Part shown: piece after piece, positions 16,123 through 24,280 of the stretch
Layout: the number at the start of each line of letters is the position of its first letter
How positions within the stretch are numbered: the stretch's first letter is position 1
From: Brevinema_A sp051649245
GTDB lineage: Bacteria; Spirochaetota; Brevinematia; Brevinematales; Brevinemataceae
Direction of reading: 5' to 3'
DNA: 64,000 nucleotides
Assembly (NCBI GenBank): GCA_051649245.1
Contig: JBOFGS010000024.1
Coordinates: 31,465 to 95,464, forward strand
The notes under the pieces: model-generated
Told to the model about the DNA's origin: nothing
Seen by the model: only the letters and a program-made list of their open reading frames with translations
Database searches by the model: none
Position numbers and translations under genes: made by a program

Positions 16123-16854
16123 ATGAAGAAACTACTACTTACATTAAGTGCTATATCATTTATATTTTTAACAGTACCATCTTTTTCTGCCGTTGGCACA
16201 CATAATGGTTTTATCTCTCTTAACGGAGGGCTGAACTATGATAAATTGACCCCTAAAGAGTCAAAAACATTTATAGACCAACTTGGGGGAACTGTTGGTT
16301 TTGAAATTGGGTACCAATATTTTAGTGCTACTCCAGCGATCCATGGTGTAGATGTAACCTTAGGATTTTCTAAAGGTTTTGAGCGTACAAGAGGATCCTC
16401 AGTCAACGGACAGTATACTTCCATTGATTTCCCTAAAGGAACTTATTCAGGGATCGAATCAATGTTAGGTACCATTGGTGTCACTTATGCAGTAGGTTTT
16501 CAGAAAGTTAATACAAGATTTATGTTTGATATTGTTGGTTTGAATCTATCTTTTGGTGGACTCACATCTGTCTTCAAAGCAAGTAAAGATACAAAGCAAG
16601 AATCTTTACCTCTGGATAATGTGGTTAATATTGGTATCAACTTACCATTAGGTTTTCGTACAGTTATGAATAATGGTTTCATGATAGGATTCCGTCACTC
16701 CATTGCTATGAATGTTGGATTTAAAGGCCACAAAGAAAATGGTTCTATATTCGAAGGATTTGATGAAAACACAATGCTTCCAAATGGAAAACGTACAATG
16801 GATATGCTTGATTATAACCTTAATTTCTCCCTTGGCTTTATGTTCGGAAAATAA
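16123..16854 (+). CDS. Exported outer-membrane-like beta-barrel protein
   Basis: A 243-residue protein with a signal peptide of about 22 residues (MKKLLLTLS...PSFSA). The rest alternates polar and hydrophobic residues with many Gly and aromatic residues, and it ends in a strand with terminal aromatic residues (NLNFSLGFMFGK), typical of outer-membrane barrels. I do not recognise a family. It has its own promoter and a clear terminator, so it is probably a single-gene unit. The ribosome site is weak (AAGAG). Confidence 0.6.
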   Translation: MKKLLLTLSAISFIFLTVPSFSAVGTHNGFISLNGGLNYDKLTPKESKTFIDQLGGTVGFEIGYQYFSATPAIHGVDVTLGFSKGFERTRGSSVNGQYTSIDFPKGTYSGIESMLGTIGVTYAVGFQKVNTRFMFDIVGLNLSFGGLTSVFKASKDTKQESLPLDNVVNIGINLPLGFRTVMNNGFMIGFRHSIAMNVGFKGHKENGSIFEGFDENTMLPNGKRTMDMLDYNLNFSLGFMFGK

Positions 16855-16870
16855 GTAATATTAATTAAAA

Positions 16871-16894
16871 AACTACCTCATAAGGTGGTTTTTT
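16871..16894 (+). terminator. Terminator
   Basis: AACTACCT, loop CATA, AGGTGGTT (one G-T pair), then a T-run. It follows the outer-membrane-like gene. Confidence 0.8.
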
Positions 16895-16973
16895 ATGATA
16901 ATGATTATATATCATTATATTTATTTGGATGCTTTATTTATTATAATATATTATATTTTTGGAGGATAATATT

Positions 16974-17678
16974 ATGAACTATCAAAAACATTTAGTGTTA
17001 TTAATACTTTTATTTTTTATATCATGTGGTAATCAAAAACATCAAAACAATTATTCTGGTAATGATATAAAAGGCACTAGACAGTCTCCTATTAATATTG
17101 ATAGCAATCTTGCAGTCAATACGAATAAAGAGTTTGATATTAAGTATAACATGGTTCAAATCAACGATATCACAAATATTGGTACAACAATAAAGCTTAC
17201 AACTGTCGGAGATGCTACGTTAATGTATGAAAACACTCCTTATAATCTCATACAAATGCATTATCACATAGATTCAGAGCATACAGTGAATGGAGTTTCA
17301 TTTCCTATGGAAATGCATTTTGTTCATCAACAAAAAGACAAATTTGTCGTTATTGGTCTCCTGTTTAAAATAGGAGCAAGTAATCCGATAATCCAAAACA
17401 TCATAGAAAATAGTCCTCATAATTCTGGCATGGGTAATGTTATCAATCAAAAATTTGATCTTGGTATGCTCTATCCAGCACGAAAAACATTTTATAGCTA
17501 TGATGGATCTTTTACAACACCTGATTTTGCAGAGACTGTAAAATGGATCGTGATGGTCGATCCTGTTGAAATATCACAAGAACAATTCAATCAATTATAT
17601 CAGCTGATTCAAAATACAAAAAATAATAGAGAACTCCAACCATTAAATGATCGTGTTATTAATCTAACAGCAGAATAA
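16974..17678 (+). CDS. Alpha-type carbonic anhydrase lipoprotein
   Basis: It interconverts CO2 and bicarbonate in the periplasm or at the cell surface. The 234-residue protein begins with a lipoprotein signal (LLFFISCGN, lipidated Cys18). The alpha-CA marks are GTRQSPINID at 34-43, zinc ligands His96 and His98 in QMHYHIDSEH, and His115 in MEMHFVH. I choose ATG 16974, eight bases after GGAGG, over an in-frame TTG at 16959 that lies inside that site. It stands alone between terminators. Its length is at the short end for the family. Confidence 0.88.
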   Translation: MNYQKHLVLLILLFFISCGNQKHQNNYSGNDIKGTRQSPINIDSNLAVNTNKEFDIKYNMVQINDITNIGTTIKLTTVGDATLMYENTPYNLIQMHYHIDSEHTVNGVSFPMEMHFVHQQKDKFVVIGLLFKIGASNPIIQNIIENSPHNSGMGNVINQKFDLGMLYPARKTFYSYDGSFTTPDFAETVKWIVMVDPVEISQEQFNQLYQLIQNTKNNRELQPLNDRVINLTAE

Positions 17679-17737
17679 AATTATGGTATGTTATTGTTTT
17701 TTGTTTCACTAAATTAATAATAACAATATTGATAACA

Positions 17738-17769
17738 AATAACTCCACTATTAAAGTGGAGTTATTTTT
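17738..17769. terminator. Terminator between convergent genes
   Basis: A perfect 12-bp stem (17738-17749 with 17755-17766), 5-nt loop and T-run. It serves the carbonic anhydrase gene and possibly murP from the other side. Confidence 0.8.
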
Positions 17770-17841
17770 GCTTATATTTGAACTATCTGAGTTTTGAACT
17801 TTTTTGATATAAAGGTAAACACTATGGTACAAATACTTTTG

Positions 17842-19209
17842 TTATGTTGTAGGATCTTCAAAACCTAAAATCCATGTTACTAAAAATCCACTAATATAAG
17901 CACATAATACAGCAAATAAATAGATTGCTATTTGATTTGGAACAATAGCTGCTGCTAATAATACACCTGATAAAGCTCCTGGCACAAGTGCTGCTACCTT
18001 AAAGAGTACAATAACACCTCCGCCGACAGCTCCACCAATACAAGCTGCAAAAAACGGTTTTCCTAACGGCAACGTAACACCATAAATAAGAGGTTCGCCA
18101 ATACCCAAAATACCTGGGAAAATTGCTCCTTTAATAATGTTTTGTAAACGTGTATTTTTCGTTTTAAAGAGTACGGCTAAGGATGCTCCTACTTGTCCTG
18201 CTCCAGCCATTGCAAAGATAGGTAATAAACTGTTTGTTCCATACTGTGCAAGCATATCTGTCATGATAGGAATTAATCCTTGGTGAATGCCTGTCATCAC
18301 AAGTGGTAAAAATGTTCCTCCTAGGATAAACCCAGCACCAAAACCACCATGGGCTAATAGCATAGTTGCACCTGCACTTAAGCCAGTGGATAACAATCCC
18401 CCTATAGGTTGGATAATCAACAGTAATACAGGAGTAGTAATAAGAACTGTCAATAAAGGGGTAACGAATAAATTCAGAGAATTAGGGATATATTTTTGAA
18501 TATTTTTTTCTATGTGTGCTACAAGAATTCCAGCCATTAAGATTGCAAAAATACCACCTCGACCTGCAGAAAATTCAATGCCAAATAGACTGATATCATT
18601 TAATAAAGGATTATATAGAATGGCTGCCATCATCATTCCGAGAACAGGACTTCCTCCAGATTCTTTAGCACTATTTGCACCAACCAATGCATTCATATAA
18701 AAAAATACACTACTTCCCATAATGGTCAGTAATTTAATAACATTAGGAAATTGTTTTCCAATGTTTCCTAATAGGAGATCGTTTGTAAGTATATTTGCTA
18801 TTCCAGCTATCAATCCACAAGCAATAAACCCAGGAAGAAGAGGAATAAAAATATTACTAATAATCTTAAGGGAAACCCCTAAGTTAGTTTGATATTTTTC
18901 TTTGGTTTGTTGTTTTATATTGTCAGCGGATGGTAGATTTTTTTGATCAGTACTAAGTATATTATTATTAATAATAAAACAAACTTTTTGTGCAACACCT
19001 GGACCTACAACGACTTGGATCATAGAATCTTTTTCTAAAATTCCTAAGACTCCTTCTGTTGATGTAAGGCTTTTGATGTCGACTAGTTGTTCTTGATGTA
19101 CTTTTGTTCTTACACGTGTCATACAATTGATAACTGATTTAATATTTTGTACTCCACCTAAATAAGTTACAATGCTTTCCGCTAATATTGAATATTTATC
19201 TTGTTTCAT
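17842..19209 (-). CDS. murP: PTS N-acetylmuramic acid EIIBC
   Basis: It takes up and phosphorylates N-acetylmuramic acid, giving MurNAc-6-phosphate. The 455-residue protein has an N-terminal EIIB domain with phospho-accepting Cys29 (INCMTRVR) and then a ten-helix EIIC (TGIHQGLIPI and GEPLIYGVTLP). No EIIA is fused, so a separate glucose-type EIIA must donate phosphate. It follows murQ after 14 bp in one operon. That pairing supports MurNAc over sucrose or trehalose, which have similar EIIBC proteins. Confidence 0.9.
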   Translation of the reverse strand: MKQDKYSILAESIVTYLGGVQNIKSVINCMTRVRTKVHQEQLVDIKSLTSTEGVLGILEKDSMIQVVVGPGVAQKVCFIINNNILSTDQKNLPSADNIKQQTKEKYQTNLGVSLKIISNIFIPLLPGFIACGLIAGIANILTNDLLLGNIGKQFPNVIKLLTIMGSSVFFYMNALVGANSAKESGGSPVLGMMMAAILYNPLLNDISLFGIEFSAGRGGIFAILMAGILVAHIEKNIQKYIPNSLNLFVTPLLTVLITTPVLLLIIQPIGGLLSTGLSAGATMLLAHGGFGAGFILGGTFLPLVMTGIHQGLIPIMTDMLAQYGTNSLLPIFAMAGAGQVGASLAVLFKTKNTRLQNIIKGAIFPGILGIGEPLIYGVTLPLGKPFFAACIGGAVGGGVIVLFKVAALVPGALSGVLLAAAIVPNQIAIYLFAVLCAYISGFLVTWILGFEDPTT

Positions 19210-19223
19210 AAAATCCTCGTTGG

Positions 19224-20123
19224 TTATAATTGAAGCGATTTTCTTAAAAATCCTTTGTTTTCTGATAATTTTTGTTCTGCTGTTGTAGCATCAATATTAA
19301 GTAAAATCATCAAAATAGCCGTTTTACAATGGTGTCCACATGCCAATAAACTTTTTTCAGCTGTTTCACGACTACAGTCTGTTGCTTGCATAACGATATT
19401 GGTTTGGCGTTCAACCAATTTTTTATTACTTGCTTGGACATCAACCATGAGATTTTTATATACTTTACCAATTAAAATCATTGCCGTAGTTGTCAACATA
19501 TTCAATACTAATTTTTGAGCGGTTCCTGATTTCATACGTGTTGATCCTGTTAGTACTTCAGGTCCAGTTTCTGTAGGAAGTGCCACATTACTTAATTGAG
19601 AAATAGGACTCATTTTTGATGAGGAAATCCCTGCACTAAAAGCTCCGATTTCTTGTGCATATTTAAGAGCACCTAATACATAAGGAGTGCGTCCACTTGC
19701 TCCTATACCAACAAGAATATCTTTATTTGAGAAATTTATTTTTTTAAGATCCATGATTCCTTGTTTTTCATCGTCTTCAGCACCTTCAATAGGGTGGCGA
19801 AGAGCATGGTCTCCTCCAGCAATTAAACCTACGACCATTGATGGATCAGCTCCAAATGTTGGTGGACACTCGCTTGCATCCAGAACACCAAGACGTCCAC
19901 TGGTTCCTGCACCAACATAAATTAATCGCCCATTATTTTGGAATGCCATTGCTATTTTTTCTACAACTTCAGCAATTTGAGGTAAAATATGAGTGATAGC
20001 TTCTGGGACTTTTTTATCTTCGTTGTTAATTAATCTAAGAATCTCAATAGTAGACAAATTGTCTAAATTTTGTGAATTCTCATTTACTTGTTCTGTAGGA
20101 ACATTGCTTAAATCGATCATCAT
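19224..20123 (-). CDS. murQ: N-acetylmuramic acid 6-phosphate etherase
   Basis: It cleaves the lactyl ether of MurNAc-6-phosphate to GlcNAc-6-phosphate and lactate, feeding cell-wall sugars into central metabolism. The 299-residue protein has the SIS fold with YVGAGTSGRLGVLDASECPP near residue 70 and the TGSTRMKSGTAQK segment. Two ATGs are adjacent (20123 and 20120); the second has the better spacing from AAGGA. Promoter at 20173-20200. Confidence 0.95.
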   Translation of the reverse strand: MMIDLSNVPTEQVNENSQNLDNLSTIEILRLINNEDKKVPEAITHILPQIAEVVEKIAMAFQNNGRLIYVGAGTSGRLGVLDASECPPTFGADPSMVVGLIAGGDHALRHPIEGAEDDEKQGIMDLKKINFSNKDILVGIGASGRTPYVLGALKYAQEIGAFSAGISSSKMSPISQLSNVALPTETGPEVLTGSTRMKSGTAQKLVLNMLTTTAMILIGKVYKNLMVDVQASNKKLVERQTNIVMQATDCSRETAEKSLLACGHHCKTAILMILLNIDATTAEQKLSENKGFLRKSLQL

Positions 20124-20172
20124 TGTATCCTTATAAATGATTTAATTTGTTATTTAATATTGATTATCTTTT

Positions 20173-20200
20173 ATTATATCATAGAATCATATAATTTCAA
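20173..20200 (-). promoter_or_regulatory. Promoter of murQ-murP
   Basis: On the minus strand TTGAAA (20195-20200), 16 bp, TATAAT (20173-20178), about 50 bp before murQ. Confidence 0.65.
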
Positions 20201-20229
20201 TCATTATTTTGTATTATATAATAACGTTT

Positions 20230-20274
20230 AAATAAAATAAACTCCTCTATATTTTAGAGGAGTTTATTTTATTT
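20230..20274. terminator. Long perfect hairpin terminator after metK
   Basis: A perfect 20-bp stem (20230-20249 with 20255-20274) with a 5-nt loop. It overlaps the metK stop codon and has A- and T-rich ends on both sides. It ends the polyamine operon and insulates murQ. Confidence 0.85.
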
Positions 20275-21421
20275 AACCAATAATTTTTTTTAGATCACTT
20301 ATTTTATTTGTTTGTTCCCAAGGAAGATCAATATCAGTACGTCCTATATGTCCAAATGCAGCAAGATCTTGGTATTTGAAATTAGGTGTACGGAGATTTA
20401 ATACTTTTTCAATTCCTCTCGGTGAAAGATCAAAAACTTTTGCTACAGCGTCTGCTAGTACGATTTCAGAAATCGTACTTGTCCCAAAAGTATCTACCTT
20501 AATAGATGTTGGTTGATCTACACCTATTGCGTAAGAAAGCTGAATCTCACATTTTTTAGCAAATCCAGCTGCTACAATATTTTTTGCAACCCAACGAGCC
20601 GCATATGCAGCAGAACGATCCACTTTGGAAGGATCTTTACCTGAAAAAGCTCCACCACCGTGTTTGAAATATCCACCGTAGGTATCCACAATGATCTTAC
20701 GACCTGTCAAACCTGTATCTCCATGTGGCCCCCCAATCACAAAACGTCCTGTGGGATTGATATGATAGTTTTTTACAAGGCTTGGATCCATATTGTATTC
20801 TTCTAAAATAGGAAGAATAACTTTTGATTTTATATCATGATGAATTTGTTCTTGAGAAACATCTTCGTTATGTTGCACTGATACCACAATAGTATCTACA
20901 AATTTGATTATTTCATTTTCATAAGCAAGTGTCACTTGAGATTTAGCATCAGGTCTTGCCCAAGATAAAGAACCATCCTTACGCATGTTAGTGATTTTGT
21001 TGGTAATTGCACGTGCTAAGACAAGAGCTAAGGGCATTAGTTCAGGAGTTTCATTAACTGCCCCTCCAAACATAATTCCTTGATCGCCAGCACCTCCAGT
21101 ATCAACACCGGCTGCAATATCAGGAGATTGGGAATGGATAGCATTGAGTACACCACAATCAGAATCAAATCCCATTCCTTGTGTATAGCCTATTTCGTCT
21201 ACTTTAGTACGAACAATATCTTGAATATCAACATAAGTATTAGTAGTGATTTCTCCACCTACGATCACTTGTCCTGTTGTACAAAAAACCTCGCAAGCAA
21301 CACGTGAATTTGGGTCCCCTTGCAAGCAAGCATCCAACACAGCATCAGAAATTTGATCTGCAATTTTATCTGGGTGTCCTTGAGAAATACACTCAGACGT
21401 AAAATATGTAATGTTACTCAT
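20273..21421 (-). CDS. metK: S-adenosylmethionine synthetase
   Basis: It makes SAM from methionine and ATP. The 382-residue protein is of normal length and carries the early SECISQGHPDKIADQ, the signature GAGDQGIMFG near residue 118 and GGGAFSGKD near residue 260. It is the last gene of speD-speE-potD-metK, 27 bp after potD. SAM is the substrate of SpeD, so the operon supplies its own precursor. No SAM riboswitch is visible before it. Confidence 0.96.
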   Translation of the reverse strand: MSNITYFTSECISQGHPDKIADQISDAVLDACLQGDPNSRVACEVFCTTGQVIVGGEITTNTYVDIQDIVRTKVDEIGYTQGMGFDSDCGVLNAIHSQSPDIAAGVDTGGAGDQGIMFGGAVNETPELMPLALVLARAITNKITNMRKDGSLSWARPDAKSQVTLAYENEIIKFVDTIVVSVQHNEDVSQEQIHHDIKSKVILPILEEYNMDPSLVKNYHINPTGRFVIGGPHGDTGLTGRKIIVDTYGGYFKHGGGAFSGKDPSKVDRSAAYAARWVAKNIVAAGFAKKCEIQLSYAIGVDQPTSIKVDTFGTSTISEIVLADAVAKVFDLSPRGIEKVLNLRTPNFKYQDLAAFGHIGRTDIDLPWEQTNKISDLKKIIG

Positions 21422-21448
21422 CTAAAATAAAACCTCTTTATGATAGTA

Positions 21449-22462
21449 TTAATTTGCTAAAATATTTTCCCAAACACGTGATTGAATTATTAATTCTTCG
21501 TCTTTCATCGCACGAAGCATAGAAGTTTTTTGAAGATCTTCATATTTAACCACAGGAGTGTTAGTAATGATACTACGTGCAGGTATATTGATTGATAAAA
21601 TACCTAAGTAATCCATTAAACGTGCATAAATATCTGGTCTATGAATAAAATTAATAAATTTTTGAGCATTTTCTTTATGTGGAGATCCTTTAATTAATAG
21701 AAAGCTATCGACCCACATAGTGCCATATTTTGGAATCACAAAAGCAGTATTACTGCGTTTATCTGGAGATAACTGCACAAGAATTGTTTCCGTATAACCT
21801 TGGACTAAATCAACTTCACCATTTGCGTAGGCATTTTGATATGAATCTGCATCAAAGCGAAGAATATTTTCTTTCCATTTTTGAATAAGTACTTGAGCTT
21901 CATCGAGTGCTTGTGCATTAGTTGAGTTTATTGGGTGTCCTAGTGTTTTTAATGCTGCTCCCATAACCTCACGCATATTATCCATCATTATCATACGACC
22001 TTTGTAGGTCGGATTAGAAAAAATGGAAAAATCTGTAACATCATTGGTAATTTTTGTTTTGTCATAAGCAATAACCGTAGGCCCAAAAGCAAAAGGTATA
22101 AGATATTGTCGCATTGGATCAATCTCTGTAACCTCTGTGATTAATGAATCATCAATATTGCTAATATTAGCTATTTTTGTCAGATCAAAAGGATCGAGTA
22201 AGCCTTCGTTAAGGATAATCTCTGCATAATCCAAAGAAGGAACCACAAGATCATAATCACTAGGATTTACTTTTACTTTCGCATAGATTTCTTCATTAGA
22301 AGAGTAAGGGATTTGATAAACATGAATCCCTGTTTCTTTTGTGAAATCATCATAGATGTCTTGAGGAATATTATCTGTCCAAATACCTAAATTCAATATT
22401 TGTTTCTGAGATCCTCCACATGAAACGAATAAAAAAAATAATAAAAATAATATTGTTTTCAT
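21449..22462 (-). CDS. potD: PotD-like polyamine-binding lipoprotein
   Basis: A 337-residue periplasmic binding protein of the spermidine/putrescine class, with a lipoprotein signal (FLLFFLFVSCGGS, Cys15). The PotD-like motifs are LNLGIWTDNIP, YDLVVPSLDYAEIIL and FAFGPTVIAYDKTKI. I start at ATG 22462 (AAAGGG eight bases upstream); longer frames reach back into speE. It would deliver extracellular polyamine to a PotABC importer, but no potABC is in this window. Position between speE and metK ties it to polyamine metabolism. Confidence 0.85.
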   Translation of the reverse strand: MKTILFLLFFLFVSCGGSQKQILNLGIWTDNIPQDIYDDFTKETGIHVYQIPYSSNEEIYAKVKVNPSDYDLVVPSLDYAEIILNEGLLDPFDLTKIANISNIDDSLITEVTEIDPMRQYLIPFAFGPTVIAYDKTKITNDVTDFSIFSNPTYKGRMIMMDNMREVMGAALKTLGHPINSTNAQALDEAQVLIQKWKENILRFDADSYQNAYANGEVDLVQGYTETILVQLSPDKRSNTAFVIPKYGTMWVDSFLLIKGSPHKENAQKFINFIHRPDIYARLMDYLGILSINIPARSIITNTPVVKYEDLQKTSMLRAMKDEELIIQSRVWENILAN

Positions 22463-22475
22463 AAAAACGACCCTT

Positions 22476-23342
22476 TTAATCATTATCTTTAGTCTCATCT
22501 AGCATTTCTTTAACATATGTTGGAAGAGCAAAACTTGCTTTATGGATATCTGAATTATAATATTTTGTTTTTAAACCAAATTGCTCCCATTTTTCAGGTT
22601 GATGATCATCAATAGGATCAATATGTTTTGATGCAAATCCAAATAACCAATGCCCTGAAGGGTAGGTAGGGACATATAGTTGATAAACTTTAGAAATAGG
22701 GAAAATATTTTTTAGTTTATCATGTGCTTTTTTCATTGCTTTTGCAAAGAAATCGTAGTATGGAGATTCATGTTGATTAATAAGAATTCCATGATCAGCC
22801 AAAATTCTGTGACAATTTTTGTAGAACTCTGTAGAAAACAATCCTTCACCTACAGAAATAGGTTCTGTTGAATCAACAATAATCAAATCATAACTGTGAT
22901 CAGCACTTTCCTCAACAAATTTCACCCCATCTTGAAATAATAATGTGACACGAGGATCTGTTAATTTCGATGATGTGGAAGGAATAAATTCTTGACAAAG
23001 ACGTACAACACGTTCATCAATATCAACCATAACAATCTTCTCAAGATGTTTATATCGAGTCAACTCACGAACTGTTGCACCATCGCCTCCACCAATCACA
23101 AGAACTGTTTTGATCTGAGGATTACACGCCATAGGAACATGCACAATCATATCATGGTACATAAACTCATCTTTTTCTGTCATCATCATATAACCATCAA
23201 GTGTGAAAAAACGCCCATACTCATCAGAATCAAAAAATTCAGCTTGTTGGAAGCCTGTATATTCTTTGTGTAGTTGTGTTTTTACTTTAATAGAAAATTT
23301 TGTTTCATCTGTCCATTGATCAGTAAACCAAAGTCCTGACAT
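22476..23342 (-). CDS. speE: Spermidine synthase
   Basis: It transfers the aminopropyl group from decarboxylated SAM to putrescine. The 288-residue protein has the amino-terminal WFTDQWTDETKFSIKV, TLDGYMMMTEKDEFMYHDM near residues 47-65, the Rossmann motif VIGGGDGATVRE at 82-92 and VDSTEPISVGEGLF. Site AGGGGA precedes the ATG. It lies 41 bp after speD, which supplies its co-substrate. Confidence 0.95.
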   Translation of the reverse strand: MSGLWFTDQWTDETKFSIKVKTQLHKEYTGFQQAEFFDSDEYGRFFTLDGYMMMTEKDEFMYHDMIVHVPMACNPQIKTVLVIGGGDGATVRELTRYKHLEKIVMVDIDERVVRLCQEFIPSTSSKLTDPRVTLLFQDGVKFVEESADHSYDLIIVDSTEPISVGEGLFSTEFYKNCHRILADHGILINQHESPYYDFFAKAMKKAHDKLKNIFPISKVYQLYVPTYPSGHWLFGFASKHIDPIDDHQPEKWEQFGLKTKYYNSDIHKASFALPTYVKEMLDETKDND

Positions 23343-23382
23343 AAAAGTCCCCTTTTTTTATTTTTATGACTTAAATATTAGA

Positions 23383-23793
23383 TTATTCGGGTTTAAATCG
23401 AATGACCCCAAGATCTTTAGGGGAATAATTTCTGATTTTATCGACCATGCCTCTTGGGATTTCAATAGATTCACTTCTTGATGATTCAAACACATCTTCT
23501 AAAAAAGAAAAAGCTGTCCAAGGATTGATGGTATTACCACATGTGAACACATCTACAGCTGCATATCCATATTCAGGCCATGTATGAATAGCAAGATGTG
23601 ACTCAGAAATAATAACAGCTCCTGATACACCGTATGGGTTGAAGTGGTGAAATACGGATTCGACTATTGTTGCATTTGATTTTTCTGCAGCTTTATTCAT
23701 ATATTCGTCAATAAGATTAGGATCTTTAAGAATGTCTTCATTACAATTGTAAAATTCGATTAAAATATGTCTACCTAATGTCTCTAGTTTCAA
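23383..23793 (-). CDS. speD: S-adenosylmethionine decarboxylase proenzyme (class 1B)
   Basis: A pyruvoyl enzyme that decarboxylates SAM for spermidine synthesis. The 136-residue chain is of the short bacterial/archaeal type. Self-cleavage should occur before Ser65 in SESHLAIHTWPE, making the pyruvoyl group; catalytic His70 and Cys85 (DVFTCGN) are present. The start is a TTG at 23793 with a G-rich site (AGGGGGG) upstream; no ATG fits. A leader of about 200 nt precedes it. Confidence 0.93.
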   Translation of the reverse strand: MKLETLGRHILIEFYNCNEDILKDPNLIDEYMNKAAEKSNATIVESVFHHFNPYGVSGAVIISESHLAIHTWPEYGYAAVDVFTCGNTINPWTAFSFLEDVFESSRSESIEIPRGMVDKIRNYSPKDLGVIRFKPE

Positions 23794-23997
23794 TGAATTT
23801 CCCCCCTGAAATAACTATCAAAATAAAAATAATATTATTAAAAACTTAAAATACTAAACACATGAATATTATTATTATCTGATTAATTGTAATAAAGTTA
23901 CAATAGTAGATTTCATGTTTATAATATTAAACATCATATTATAAAAAATATGCTTCGTATTGAAAATACAATATCGAAACATATGCTCTCTGATATG

Positions 23998-24027
23998 ATT
24001 ATATAATATTTTTGATTATTTTGTCAA
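23998..24027 (-). promoter_or_regulatory. Promoter of speD-speE-potD-metK
   Basis: On the minus strand TTGACA (24022-24027), 18 bp, TATAAT (23998-24003). Confidence 0.65.
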
Positions 24028-24198
24028 GATTTTTATTAAAATTTTATCTTTATTTTTATCAATAAGGAGCATAAAAAACTTATTTTATTGATGACAATAT
24101 CCCTCAAATTTTTAAATAAAAATATAGATTTATTGTTTTTATATATCATAAAATGATATAGGAGAGTAAGATATATGTTGTTTTAAATGTTTTTGTTG

Positions 24199-24226
24199 TT
24201 GACTTTTATGGATCGATAGTTAAAAT
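24199..24226 (+). promoter_or_regulatory. Promoter of bglA
   Basis: TTGACT (24199-24204), 16 bp, TAAAAT (24221-24226), about 55 bp before the start codon. Confidence 0.5.
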
Positions 24227-24280
24227 TAAATATAGTCAGCATGTCCATTATGAGTGATTATTTTAACAAAGGAGAAAAAA

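Larger units (their letters stand above)
23794..24253. other. Divergent intergenic region with structured speD leader
   Basis: The gap separates leftward speD from rightward bglA. Reading leftward, the roughly 200-nt speD leader can fold several short hairpins, including TTGTAA/TTACAA, GTTTA/TAAAC and one around CGATATTG/CAATACG. None matches a riboswitch I know. Promoters for both directions are listed separately. Confidence 0.45.

Noticed and set aside
20124..24253. SAM riboswitch controlling metK or speD
   Set aside because: Neither the metK upstream gap nor the speD leader shows the conserved core of a SAM riboswitch that I know.
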